Made by a program: the position numbers and the translations under genes | Shown here: positions 1 to 8,429 of the stretch, in pieces | Layout of the letters: each line of letters starts with the position of its first letter | How positions within the stretch are numbered: the stretch's first letter is position 1 | Notes under the pieces: model-generated | The model's database searches: none | What the model was told of the DNA's origin: nothing | What the model saw: only the letters and a program-made list of their open reading frames with translations | NCBI GenBank assembly: GCA_003480165.1 | Contig: QUIQ01000003.1 | Coordinates: forward strand, 124,001-188,000 | Direction: 5' to 3' | DNA: 64,000 nt | From: Firmicutes bacterium AM41-11 | GTDB taxonomy: Bacteria; Bacillota_I; Bacilli_A; Erysipelotrichales; Erysipelotrichaceae

Positions 1-647
1 GCACCACCCACGCTTGATGCATGGCCATCCATATATTTTGTTGTTGAATGCGTTACAATATCTGCACCCCATTGAATAGGTTGGCAATTGATAGGTGTCG
101 CAAAAGTATTGTCAATAATTAAAGGAACACCATTTTTATGCGCTACTTTCGCAAACTTTTCAATATCAAAAACTCGTACAGTTGGATTTGTGATTGTTTC
201 GCCAAATACGCATTTTGTATTTGGTTTAAATTCTTTCTGTAAATCCTCTTCACTAATTTCTGGGTCAACAAAGGTACAATCGATACCCATCTTTTTCATC
301 GTTACCCCAAATAAATTATAGGTTCCTCCATAAATTGCACTAGATGCAATTAAATGATCCCCTGCTTCACAAATATTAAAGACCGCAAAGAAATTTGCTG
401 CCTGTCCACTTGATGTCAACATTCCAGCTACACCACCTTCTAAGGCAGAAATTTTGCTGGCAACAATATCATTCGTTGGATTTTGCAGACGTGAATAGAA
501 GTATCCACTCGCCTCTAAATCAAACAACTTCCCCATTTCAAGACTTGTATCATATTTAAAAGTTGTGCTTTGATAAATTGGTACTTCTCGTGGTTCCCCG
601 TTTTTAGGTTCATACCCTGCATGTAGACATTTTGTTTCTGTTTTCAT
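1..647 (-). CDS. metY: O-acetylhomoserine sulfhydrylase, N-terminal part (cut by window edge)
   Basis: PLP-dependent enzyme that makes homocysteine from O-acetylhomoserine and sulfide in cytoplasmic methionine synthesis. The ATG is at 647-645 behind a GGAG ribosome site. The visible ~215 residues start MKTETKCLHAGYEPKNGEPR and contain the Cys/Met-metabolism signatures: YSRLQNPT near residue 52, a SSGQAA phosphate-binding turn, IIDNTFATP, and the PLP lysine in HSTTKYMDGH near residue 207. The family is about 425 residues, so roughly half the gene lies left of the window. No regulatory element is obvious in the short upstream gap. Cystathionine gamma-synthase relatives look similar, but the MKTETKCLHAGY start and the spacing favour MetY. 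Confidence 0.9.
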   Translation of the reverse strand, partial: MKTETKCLHAGYEPKNGEPREVPIYQSTTFKYDTSLEMGKLFDLEASGYFYSRLQNPTNDIVASKISALEGGVAGMLTSSGQAANFFAVFNICEAGDHLIASSAIYGGTYNLFGVTMKKMGIDCTFVDPEISEEDLQKEFKPNTKCVFGETITNPTVRVFDIEKFAKVAHKNGVPLIIDNTFATPINCQPIQWGADIVTHSTTKYMDGHASSVGG

Positions 648-763
648 TATCTTATTACTCCATTCTTTTTTTCCATTAACTTAATACTACCATCAAAAGA
701 CACAAAATGGCGTTTAGATTTGATGATATCCAAAGATAATTCAGAAATTCGTTTATTTATCGC

Positions 764-1468
764 TTACCATGGCATATCTCCAAAGCGATTCACAAAAGTA
801 CCTGTAGGTCCATCTTTATCGATAGTTGCAAGTTTTACAATGGCATCTGTTCCTTCATGTACTGTCTGCTTTCCTTTACCACCATTTAAATCCGTTGCGG
901 TTGCACCTGGATCTGCACAGTTTACCTTGATATCCGGTAGTCCTTTCGCATACTGTAGGGTCAACATAGATACTGCTGCCTTTGACGAGCAATACGTTAA
1001 CGAGTTAATTTTTGACTCATCCGTTGTATCATCTGTCACCATTCCAAATGAACCCAGTCCACTTGAAACATTCACAATAACCGGATTATCCGATTTTCTT
1101 AATAAAGGAAGAAATGCATTTGTTACACGAACTACGCCAAATACATTGGTATCAAATACTTTTTCCATATCAGCTTCCGTAATATCTCCCACCTTTTTAT
1201 AAACACCTAAGATTCCCGCATTATTAATTAGAATATCTATTCGACCTTCCTTATCCATCATTGCTTGTGCAGCTGCTTTTACCGAATACTCAATGGTTAC
1301 ATCCATCAAAAGTAATTCTGCGCCCAATTTTTCGACAGCATTTTTTCCTCGTTCTTCATTACGTGAACCAATATACACTTTATATCCCATTTCAAGAAGT
1401 CTTCTGGCACTCTCATAGCCTAAACCTTTATTTCCACCTGTTATCAATACAATTCGATTCCTATTCAT
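764..1468 (-). CDS. Short-chain dehydrogenase/reductase (SDR)
   Basis: NAD(P)-dependent oxidoreductase of the classical SDR family, 234 residues, cytoplasmic; substrate unknown. The Rossmann motif TGGNKGLG is at residues 10-17, NNAG near 81, and the catalytic Ser plus YCSSK tetrad near 150-160. The reading frame opens upstream at a GTG (1489), but AAGGAG lies 8 bases before the ATG at 1468, so that start is chosen. The nucleotide-binding and C-terminal segments (PGATATDLNGGKG) resemble carbonyl-reductase-like SDRs. It ends about 115 bases from metY with no clear terminator between, so the two might share a transcript. No partner suggests a pathway. Confidence 0.88.
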   Translation of the reverse strand: MNRNRIVLITGGNKGLGYESARRLLEMGYKVYIGSRNEERGKNAVEKLGAELLLMDVTIEYSVKAAAQAMMDKEGRIDILINNAGILGVYKKVGDITEADMEKVFDTNVFGVVRVTNAFLPLLRKSDNPVIVNVSSGLGSFGMVTDDTTDESKINSLTYCSSKAAVSMLTLQYAKGLPDIKVNCADPGATATDLNGGKGKQTVHEGTDAIVKLATIDKDGPTGTFVNRFGDMPW

Positions 1469-1571
1469 AATGCTTATCTCCTTATCCACTTTAATTAGTC
1501 AAACAATATCACAATCTTACATAGTCTTCATGCCAATAGTAAACAACTACTAAATGAATCAATACAAACAT

Positions 1572-1595
1572 AAAAAAGAAGGACAAAAGCCTTCC
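1572..1595 (-). terminator. Intrinsic terminator
   Basis: On the minus strand GAAGG and CCTTC form a stem around a 7-base loop and are followed by six T. It sits directly after the remnant reading frame that stops at 1596. Confidence 0.6.
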
Positions 1596-1694
1596 TTACG
1601 ATTCATGTTTCAAAAAATTCATAACAAGTTTGACCATGGTTTCTTTTTCTTCTGCTCTAGATTCAGCAATCATCAAAGTAATACTAATAACGCA
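1596..1694 (-). pseudogene. Short C-terminal remnant of an unidentified (possibly regulator) gene
   Basis: A 32-codon frame ends in ...MNFLKHES-stop immediately before an intrinsic terminator. It has no start codon and is preceded by an in-frame stop. Its helical, charged character (IAESRAEEKETMVKLV) would fit the end of a TetR-like regulator, but nothing identifies it. It may be the tail of a gene lost when mobile DNA entered the neighbouring tRNA site. Confidence 0.25.
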
Positions 1695-1750
1695 CTATTT
1701 TGAATATTCCACGTACTTAGAGCCATACAATTCATCTTATTTTTCGGAAG

Positions 1751-1781
1751 AAAAAAACGATAAAATCGAATGATTTCATCG
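1751..1781 (-). terminator. Terminator downstream of tRNA-Arg 3' end
   Basis: CGATGAAATCA and TGATTTTATCG-type arms form a hairpin followed by a T run on the minus strand. A closely similar hairpin lies the same way round downstream of the second tRNA 3' half (23785-23816), so both copies carry the tRNA terminator. Confidence 0.6.
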
Positions 1782-1832
1782 CTAATTTCATATAGTCATA
1801 AAGTGCTAGAAGGCCTTTATGTATAATTTATT

Positions 1833-1877
1833 TGGCGTCCTCGAGGTGGTTCGAACACCCGATCTATCGCTTAGGAG
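1833..1877 (-). repeat. att site: 3' half of tRNA-Arg(CCT), copy 1
   Basis: 45 bases identical to 23868-23912. Read on the minus strand they run from the anticodon loop (CTCCTAA) through the T arm (GGGTGTTCGAACCACC) to the acceptor end GAGGACGCCA. The tRNA 5' half is absent, because the flanking sequence does not continue into a D arm. This is the displaced 3' fragment left when a tyrosine integrase inserts at a tRNA gene; the remnant of such an integrase ends 210 bases away at 2086. Confidence 0.85.
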
Positions 1878-1939
1878 GCCACTCATCACAATTTTATTTA
1901 ATCTTAAATTTTACATATAATTTCGTTTTATGCTTTATT

Positions 1940-2050
1940 TATCGGCTTTTTTGTGTTTTCTAATTTTGACCACTCAACAAATTATACGTTTTTTTCACCT
2001 GATTTCGTTCATTTTTTGTAGTCAATATTAGCTGACTATTAGCTAGAATA
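1940..2050. repeat. Diverged element-end sequence, repeated near 23620-23765
   Basis: This stretch and 23620-23765 share the ordered words TTTCTAAT, TTGACCACTCA and one or more copies of (A/T)TATTAGCTG in the same orientation. Repeated TATTAGCTG words (two here, three in the other copy) near an att site look like arm-type integrase-binding sites. The rest of 1878-2058 is AT-rich with no gene. Confidence 0.4.
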
Positions 2051-2058
2051 CGCTTTCA

Positions 2059-2084
2059 TAAAAAAGGTCCCTTAATTGGGACAT
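2059..2084 (-). terminator. Intrinsic terminator
   Basis: Minus strand: TGTCCC, a 6-base AATTAA loop, GGGACC and then TTTTTT, two bases after the stop of the integrase-tail frame. Confidence 0.75.
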
Positions 2085-2085
2085 C

Positions 2086-3442
2086 TTATTTTAATGCATC
2101 TAATAGTTTATCTAGTAGATCTGGATTGTCTTTTAAAGAAGCAACCAGCTTATCCACATCAATACTATCTTTTTTTCGTTTTGCATTATCTTCATCGTTG
2201 TTCTGATAGAATGACTCATCAAACTTTTGAGCATTTACTTTGCGATCTTCATCTAAAATATGACTATATAAATCAGTTACCATATCAGCTTGTGCATGGC
2301 CAGTATCTCCTTGCGTTGCTTTTATGTCACCACTAAGTGTATAGCCTTCACCAGCATCTACACCTACTTGTTCTTTCCCGTTATAAGTATAGAAATTCAT
2401 ATATAAATATTTATATTTAGCCCAAGGCACAGATACCTGTTTAATGCTAGAATATACTCTAAATCTAAACTCCACTTTATGACCATTTCCACAATCATAA
2501 TCATACGTAACAAAATCATCCACACTCTTAACAATCAACACACTCGAATTCACAGTCGCATTTTGCCAATTCGAAGTTTTACTCACATCAAAACCAGCCG
2601 GAAGTTTTGATAAATCAAATCTTCTTCCTTTACCAACCGTTATTGGATATATATTATTTGCCATATATAATTTCATAGATGGCGAATTATTACTCAAATC
2701 AATTGATGTTAAGTCATTCAATTCACTCTGTAGCTCCATTAACTTCAAATTGTTTTTCACATTTAAAGTTTCAATCGGATTACGCCCAATATACAAAGTC
2801 TCTAACTCTGTATTCTGACTTACATCAATTGAAGTAATCTTATTATTATTATAAATATCAAGCTTCTTTAACAGCGGATTATGACTCGTATTTAAAGAAG
2901 TTAATCCATTTTTACTACAAATTAATTTAACAAGCTTTGTATTTTTACTGACATCTAATGAAGTCAATTGATCATTATCACAATTCAATTCTAAAAGCTC
3001 AGTAAAATACTCAATACCCTTTAAACTCGAAATCGTTTTTGCCGGTGCATTAATATATTTAACATTCGCAATCTCCTCATCATCCAACTTTTCATCTCCA
3101 TTCGAATCGAATGATGCTAAAACATAGCTTCTAAAGTTCGCATCCGGAAAGTTTGTTCATCAATGGCCAAACCACTCGATACAGGTGTAGGCGCCGCTAA
3201 CATCATTGGCGCAACCTCTACCTCTTTTTCTGGTTCAGGTTCAACTTGTTCTATCACTTCTTAAGATTCAACCTCAACAACACCTTCTTCTTCCTTAGTC
3301 AAATTCAAGACATTTTCTTCAACTATTCTTGATCCATCACACCCTCATGAGCATCGAACTCATCCGCATAGATTGCCGTAACCGGAGTTAAAGTCAAAAC
3401 CATACACAGACTAAGCCCCACACTCGTCCAACTCTTTTTCAT
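2086..3442 (-). pseudogene. Broken leucine-rich-repeat surface protein fused in frame to a tyrosine-integrase C-terminus
   Basis: The original start is the ATG at 3442, giving a signal peptide (MKKSWTSVGLSLCMVLTLTP). The frame then breaks near 3320, meets a TAA near 3262, and shifts again near 3150. The last 333 codons (3087-2086) stay open. Their first part has a run of ~21-residue leucine-rich repeats (LTSLDVSKNTKLVKL type), then a YNGKEQVGVDAGEGYTLSG segment typical of bacterial Ig-like/YDG surface repeats. From about 2325 the protein becomes the end of a tyrosine integrase: QGDTGHAQ, then DLYSHI with the catalytic Tyr context and a lysine-rich tail, matching the same region of the intact integrase at 24700. 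The chimera cannot be a working recombinase and is probably not secreted. Confidence 0.8.
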
Positions 3443-3538
3443 ATATTATCAACTCCTATTCTATTCACACAGCCTACCTTTTTATTCCAGATAGCTACAA
3501 AAAACATGTATTCATTTTTGCTGCACTATTTAAAGTGG

Positions 3539-3566
3539 AAAATGCAGGGGTTTGATCCTGCATTTT
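3539..3566 (-). terminator. Terminator of the 13-gene lipoprotein/SPFH operon
   Basis: Ten-base arms AAAATGCAGG and CCTGCATTTT surround an 8-base loop, seven bases beyond the stop of the TPM gene. The T-rich second arm serves the minus strand. The rest of 3443-3572 holds no gene and probably includes the promoter of the broken LRR gene. Confidence 0.75.
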
Positions 3567-3572
3567 ACGGCA

Positions 3573-4817
3573 TTAGAAGCTACCGCCACCACCACCATAT
3601 GTGTCGCCACTACTACTAGTGAATGTGCTACTTCCACCACTCGAACTATCATCATCGTCAGATTTAATTCGATGACGAGTTATTGTGTGATACAAGAAGT
3701 AGTCATGAGACTCTTTCATCTTCAACGTATTTTTCTTCATATAGTTATGTGCCTTGTCTTCAAAACTAACAGAATGAAGTTGTTCACGCTTTTTACTAAC
3801 CACAAAGACTGCACAAACAAAACCAACCAAAAGACTAATTGGAACGCAATACCATGGAAGCCATTTAAACGGCATATTTCCAACATCATAAGGCTTACCA
3901 TTATGCGCTTTTTCTACAAACTTTTCGCAAAGACTACCAAACGTTGTAAAAGCCTTCATGTACTTCTCTTTCTTAAAAGAAGGACCTAGCTTTTCACTAA
4001 TATAACTAATTCCGGCATCCGTAAATGCTGTAATACCATAACCATGAGTAGCCATCCAGAACTTACGTGTTTCCATGTTGACCACTAAAAGAATTCCATC
4101 TTTATTTTTACCCTGACCATACTCAAGCGCTTCATACATCGTCATCGCATAATCAAGAAGTGCCTTACCACCCGTATCTTTTGTAGTCAATATCGCAACA
4201 TCTAAACCTTGACGCTTACCAATTTGGGTTAAAGTATCATTTAACTCTTTTCTTTCATCCTCAGTTAATAAACGCGCATCATCATTCACACATCTTAGTC
4301 CATCTTGTAATGAAGTAAGACCACTTAAAGCTTGCGCATACTCTTCGGAAAGATTAGGTGCTCTAGTAATATAGTCATCGCAAAGTCTTGCGTATGTTTC
4401 AAATGCATCCGCATATTCTTTACCACTTAAATAAGGCGCAAACTCACTACCGATCGTACTAATATCTTCTGATGAAATAGCTGAAGTACCTTTTCCATAA
4501 GTAGACATCCACCACTCGCGAACTTCCATGTTGACTACTAACAAGACACCATCATCACCATAACCACGCTCTTCATACTTTGCCTTTGCGTAGTCTTCTA
4601 TCGATTTATCACCCATATCATTCGCAGTGATAACACCAACATCGACACCTTGTCTTTCACTAATTTCGGTTAAAGTATCATTTAATTCCTGCTGTTCACT
4701 TACAGTTAATAAGCCTGCATTATCCTCTACATATCTTAGATCTTCACTCGCAAAAACCGGGAAGCACATCATAAGTGCAAGTAGAAGAGATGAACATAAA
4801 ATACTAAGTTTTTTCAT
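3573..4817 (-). CDS. Secreted/membrane double-TPM-domain protein (YdjH/YgcG-like)
   Basis: 414 residues: N-terminal signal peptide ending near FPVFA-SE, two tandem TPM domains (about 30-150 and 170-300, each with D(N/D)A(G/R)LLT, LL(V)VNME and W(W/M)(A/S)T motifs), a transmembrane segment near 315-340 and a Ser/Gly-rich tail ending SSGDTYGGGGGSF, typical of YgcG-type proteins. Most family members have one TPM domain; here it is duplicated. AGGAGG lies six bases before the ATG at 4817, so the in-frame TTG at 4823 is rejected. It is the last gene of a minus-strand run with the zinc-ribbon and SPFH genes, the set known in Bacillus subtilis as ydjG-ydjH-ydjI, linked to membrane-stress recruitment of PspA. 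No PspA homologue is present here. Confidence 0.8.
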   Translation of the reverse strand: MKKLSILCSSLLLALMMCFPVFASEDLRYVEDNAGLLTVSEQQELNDTLTEISERQGVDVGVITANDMGDKSIEDYAKAKYEERGYGDDGVLLVVNMEVREWWMSTYGKGTSAISSEDISTIGSEFAPYLSGKEYADAFETYARLCDDYITRAPNLSEEYAQALSGLTSLQDGLRCVNDDARLLTEDERKELNDTLTQIGKRQGLDVAILTTKDTGGKALLDYAMTMYEALEYGQGKNKDGILLVVNMETRKFWMATHGYGITAFTDAGISYISEKLGPSFKKEKYMKAFTTFGSLCEKFVEKAHNGKPYDVGNMPFKWLPWYCVPISLLVGFVCAVFVVSKKREQLHSVSFEDKAHNYMKKNTLKMKESHDYFLYHTITRHRIKSDDDDSSSGGSSTFTSSSGDTYGGGGGSF

Positions 4818-4827
4818 AAACAACCTC

Positions 4828-5913
4828 CTACTTTCCCCAACTCAAAATCAATATTACGATATAAGCTAAAACACTTCCAAGAAGCATAACCACTACATAG
4901 TATAAGTAAACTAGGCTCTTATTTTCTGGAAGATTCCCTACAAATTTACCCGTTTGACCATTCATCGCAAAACTGTAGTTTTCACCCCTCCACTTCGTAT
5001 TTAAGATCCACACTGGATACAACGCATATTTTGCCGTACCATTTTGAATCTGAACTGCACTATCCTCACAAGTAACCGTATCATACTTACCGCAATTGGT
5101 CATAAACGCATCTTCCGTAGACTTCTTTACACGGGTATTGGCACGATCAATACTTGAATCGGCATCCACATCATATTTATCAGCTAAAAAACCTGCTAAA
5201 TAAGCCGTCTGAAAATCCACCGCATCTTTTAAGTCATAAGGCTCAATAGACTCCATCATATCATCTGGCATCTTGCTCGAACCATCCACCGGAATGTTTT
5301 CAAATCTAACATGCCCCTTGCGATATAAACGATAGTATTTGGTTTCCGTATAATCATATTCTGAGTCCGACCACATACGAACCTTTGTTGCATTATAACG
5401 AACCTCGCCATCGGCATCCGCATCAAACAACCAGAAAGGAACATATACACCTTTAATTTCTTCAATATGATTTTCTGATTTGAATTCTTTAGGCAATAAA
5501 GTCTTCCCCTTATAATGCTGTTTCAAACCTTCCTTAGCCGCCTTTTTATCCAATTTAAACGGAATCACTAAATCCGGCTTTAAGATACCACCCAATTTTT
5601 CCTTTACGACAATCGGACTTCCACAAAACGGACAAGATGCAGCCGCCATATTTTCATCCGCAACGATTTCACCACCACACGAATTACAAACATAGGTCAA
5701 TAATCCATCAGTTTCATTTTCTGCCCACTCTTGACCTGGCTTCACATCCCACTCAAATTGATCTTCTTCCTCAATCTTTACAGAATCATATTGCTGAAGT
5801 GTTTCCAGAGAAAATTCTGTATCACAATAAGGACACTTCATCTTCTGAAGTTTTGTATCAAACGAAATGGAACCATTACAACAAGGACATTTAAACTCTT
5901 GTAAAGTACTCAT
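4828..5913 (-). CDS. Zinc-ribbon membrane protein (YdjG-like, TFIIB-type ribbon)
   Basis: 361 residues with two Cys4 zinc ribbons in the first 110: CPCC...CPYC (9-30) and CNSCGG...CPFC (near 77-100). A beta-rich central part follows (PFKLDKKAAKEGLKQHYKG, YVPFWLFDADADGE), and one strongly hydrophobic membrane helix near the C-terminus (YYVVVMLLGSVLAYIVILIL). This arrangement matches YdjG-type proteins next to SPFH and TPM genes. It starts 12 bases after the SPFH stop and ends 10 bases before the TPM gene, so the three are probably co-transcribed. The likely role is membrane-anchored partner of the SPFH scaffold; the actual biochemical function of the family is not established. Confidence 0.75.
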   Translation of the reverse strand: MSTLQEFKCPCCNGSISFDTKLQKMKCPYCDTEFSLETLQQYDSVKIEEEDQFEWDVKPGQEWAENETDGLLTYVCNSCGGEIVADENMAAASCPFCGSPIVVKEKLGGILKPDLVIPFKLDKKAAKEGLKQHYKGKTLLPKEFKSENHIEEIKGVYVPFWLFDADADGEVRYNATKVRMWSDSEYDYTETKYYRLYRKGHVRFENIPVDGSSKMPDDMMESIEPYDLKDAVDFQTAYLAGFLADKYDVDADSSIDRANTRVKKSTEDAFMTNCGKYDTVTCEDSAVQIQNGTAKYALYPVWILNTKWRGENYSFAMNGQTGKFVGNLPENKSLVYLYYVVVMLLGSVLAYIVILILSWGK

Positions 5914-5925
5914 AATTAAAACCCT

Positions 5926-7260
5926 CTACTTTTCTATGTCATTATCATCAAATGGGTCACCACATTCCGGACAGAATTTAGGTGGATGATGCGGATCCTC
6001 CGGCTGCCAACCACACTTATCACAACGATACAACGGTTCATGTGCCGGCTTTTTTGCACCACACTCTGTACAGAATTTACCCTTATTTACCGTTCCACAA
6101 GTCGGACAAGCCCAACCCTCAACGCTAGGCTTAGGCGTTCCACACTCCGGACAGAACTTACCACTTGCGACATGTCCACAAGTTGGACAAGTCCAGCCAT
6201 CTGCCTTTACCTCAGGCGTAGGTGCAGGATCCGGTGTTGGAGCTGGTTGAGCAGCAGCACCCGCCGCATATAAGTTTTGCGCATTAATACCACCCTGATT
6301 CATGGCCATACCCATACCCATAAATCCAGTCATGGCACCAGACGCATTATTGGCAGCATCCTTCATAGCCGTAGCCTGGGCACCAACCAAACGACTAGCC
6401 GCAACTGTTTGATTCATCGTCATCGCATTTTCTTCCCATTCCGTGATCTTCTTTTCTTGATCCTCAGGAATACTCAAAGAGTTAATATTGAAAGATACAA
6501 CTTCCAAACCACGCTTAGCACGCCAAATATCACTCAACTCATCATTTAAAGCTGCCGCAACATCCATTGTGTGAGCTGGAATCTCATAATACATCACACG
6601 ATCCGCACTTAATTTTGCCAAGGCAGGCTGTAAAGCCGTCATCAATTCACCCTTAAGTTTGCCCTCAATAGTTTCAGACTCAAAATCCTCTGCCACATTT
6701 CCACAAACATTTGTATAGAATAAGATTGGATCGGCCACACGATATGTAAAGTTACCGTTACAACGCAATTTTACAGACAACTTGAAACCCAACTCTTCAT
6801 TCACAACCACTCTAAATGGAATTGGAGTTGCCGTTCCATATAGAACTTCACCCATTTCCTTTGTGTTCACATAATACACTCTTTGATCCTTGGCAGTATC
6901 TCCACCAAAAGTGAAACGCTTAGCCATAGTAGAGAAAGAATCCTTAATACTCTGGCCTAAACTTCCCGCAAAGATAGAAGGTTCACTTGAAGAATCATAC
7001 ACAAATTCTCCTGGCGTTGCACAAAGCTCAACAACACGACCCTGATCCACGATCAACATACATTGACCATCCGCAACCGCAATCACACTACCATTTGAAA
7101 TGATATTGTCATTTCCTTTATTACTCGATTTTTTACCCGTCCTTTTAGAGCCCTTACGAACCAATACATCCTGTTCTAATGCATCACAATAAAAGTACTC
7201 CTTCCATTGATCGCCAAAAACTGAACCAACAGCTCCAGCACCCGCTTTAATTAATCCCAT
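5926..7260 (-). CDS. SPFH-domain membrane scaffold with C-terminal zinc ribbons (YdjI-like)
   Basis: 444 residues. The N-terminal part (MGLIKAGAGAVGSVFGDQWK) and the SPFH/virion-core-like region to about residue 270 match YdjI, a flotillin-like protein. A helix (EKKITEWEENAMTMNQTV) and a Gly/Met/Ala-rich region follow. The last 100 residues hold three zinc ribbons with paired CPTCG or CDKCG and CPECG or CTECG knuckles, separated by a proline-rich linker (PAPTPDPAPTPE). In B. subtilis YdjI brings the phage-shock protein YdjF/PspA to stressed membranes; no pspA is seen here, so the partners may be the upstream lipoproteins (inference). It lies 9 bases after the upstream lipoprotein-like gene. 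Confidence 0.8.
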   Translation of the reverse strand: MGLIKAGAGAVGSVFGDQWKEYFYCDALEQDVLVRKGSKRTGKKSSNKGNDNIISNGSVIAVADGQCMLIVDQGRVVELCATPGEFVYDSSSEPSIFAGSLGQSIKDSFSTMAKRFTFGGDTAKDQRVYYVNTKEMGEVLYGTATPIPFRVVVNEELGFKLSVKLRCNGNFTYRVADPILFYTNVCGNVAEDFESETIEGKLKGELMTALQPALAKLSADRVMYYEIPAHTMDVAAALNDELSDIWRAKRGLEVVSFNINSLSIPEDQEKKITEWEENAMTMNQTVAASRLVGAQATAMKDAANNASGAMTGFMGMGMAMNQGGINAQNLYAAGAAAQPAPTPDPAPTPEVKADGWTCPTCGHVASGKFCPECGTPKPSVEGWACPTCGTVNKGKFCTECGAKKPAHEPLYRCDKCGWQPEDPHHPPKFCPECGDPFDDNDIEK

Positions 7261-7269
7261 ATTATTTAC

Positions 7270-7746
7270 CTACCATTCTTCTATTGTTTTTACTTGTATT
7301 TCTTTTACTATTGCACTTACTAAAGAATCAAATTCATTTGAATGACTCAAAATTTCAATTCTCAGTACACCACTAGACAGACTCAAATAATCCACAAGAT
7401 ACGTACGTTTAGTGTAATATCCATCCTCTTCCTCAACCACACATGTCTTATAAGGAAGTATCTCTACTTCTTTATAATCCAGATTTTCAAACTCAACATG
7501 AACAACCTCATCATAGGACATCGCATTATGTTCAATATAAGGAATCGTATCCACAAATACTACAATATCTTTATTCTCACCTAGAATGCGATACATCACA
7601 TCTGAAGCAACCACTTTACTTTTATACAAAACAGGCTCATCATTCACAAGAAAATACGCATCCACATTCGGAAGAGAGAATGTACAAGCCAATCCCTGCA
7701 CATTCAACTCTTTTCTTTTGCCATACTCACGATTCTGATTAGACAT
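7270..7746 (-). CDS. Cytoplasmic-looking paralogue of the lipoprotein family (no signal peptide)
   Basis: 158 residues starting MSNQNREYGKRKELNVQGLA. The motif KRKELNVQGLACTFSLPN, then VDAYFLVN, closely copies the mature part of the next lipoprotein (ERKELEMEGLACKFSLPN, MDSFYLVN), so it is a paralogue that lacks the lipoprotein signal peptide and lipobox. The frame opens at GTG 7767, but AGGAGG lies inside that extension and the ATG at 7746 is 10 bases after it. Either it acts in the cytoplasm next to the SPFH protein encoded 9 bases downstream, or it is a truncated member. Function unknown. Confidence 0.65.
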   Translation of the reverse strand: MSNQNREYGKRKELNVQGLACTFSLPNVDAYFLVNDEPVLYKSKVVASDVMYRILGENKDIVVFVDTIPYIEHNAMSYDEVVHVEFENLDYKEVEILPYKTCVVEEEDGYYTKRTYLVDYLSLSSGVLRIEILSHSNEFDSLVSAIVKEIQVKTIEEW

Positions 7747-7797
7747 CAAGTACAAACCTCCTGTCACTTAAATCGTGTCTTATTCATACAAGTTCAA

Positions 7798-8412
7798 TTA
7801 TTCAACATCTAAAAGCTCAACAACTTTGAACTCTTTAATAATCGCTTCTGCCAATTCATCTGAAATATCCTTATCATCATATTCATTGACTTCGATATGA
7901 ACGATTCCATTTGTTAGATCTGGATGTTCAATATAGTATGCCTTCTTAACGCTATCCTCATCGGATAAATCCGCAACTAAAGCTCTATAGCCACCTACTT
8001 TTGTTTCTTTATAGTCAGCTTCTCCATTCAAATCCTTTTCAGCAAGTTCTTCTACAGTGTACCCTTCACTCCATTCTGCAAACGCATCATCTCCTACAAA
8101 AACGAGAAGAACTGGAAGATAATCATCATTTACTTCATATTTAATACTTGCAAGTGATTCGTCCATCTCATATACAGGCTTTTCTAAACCGTTCACCAAA
8201 TAGAAAGAATCCATATTTGGTAATGAGAATTTACAAGCTAGACCTTCCATTTCTAATTCTTTTCTTTCGGCAAACTTCTGCTCCTCTTTCTTCTCTACCG
8301 TTTTTGTACCATCCGTCTTTGTAGTTGTACCACCATCACTTGCACCACACGCGACTAGACTCAAGCCAATACCAAGCACAAACAGACTTGTTAATAACTT
8401 ATTATTTTTCAT
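7798..8412 (-). CDS. Lipoprotein, tandem paralogue family member 1
   Basis: 204 residues. A lipoprotein signal peptide (MKNNKLLTSLFVLGIGLSLVAC, lipobox LVAC with Cys22) is followed by a short charged linker and a compact domain with the family phrase CKFSLPNMDSFYLVNG. AGGAG lies 7 bases before the ATG. It belongs to a head-to-tail series of seven related genes (7270-12141) that share the signal peptide, a Lys/Glu-rich linker and a domain beginning with a P-x-L-(T/S)-x-(F/Y)-(Y/H)-T-P-like phrase, here altered. It probably faces outward, anchored to the membrane. I recognise no named family. Confidence 0.75.
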   Translation of the reverse strand: MKNNKLLTSLFVLGIGLSLVACGASDGGTTTKTDGTKTVEKKEEQKFAERKELEMEGLACKFSLPNMDSFYLVNGLEKPVYEMDESLASIKYEVNDDYLPVLLVFVGDDAFAEWSEGYTVEELAEKDLNGEADYKETKVGGYRALVADLSDEDSVKKAYYIEHPDLTNGIVHIEVNEYDDKDISDELAEAIIKEFKVVELLDVE

Positions 8413-8429
8413 ATTATGTTCTCCTATTA

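Noticed and set aside
720..1202. 160-codon plus-strand frame
   Set aside because: Antisense to the SDR gene, which has full family motifs.
1833..1877. A complete tRNA gene
   Set aside because: Only the anticodon-loop-to-CCA half is present in both copies; no D arm or 5' acceptor strand follows.
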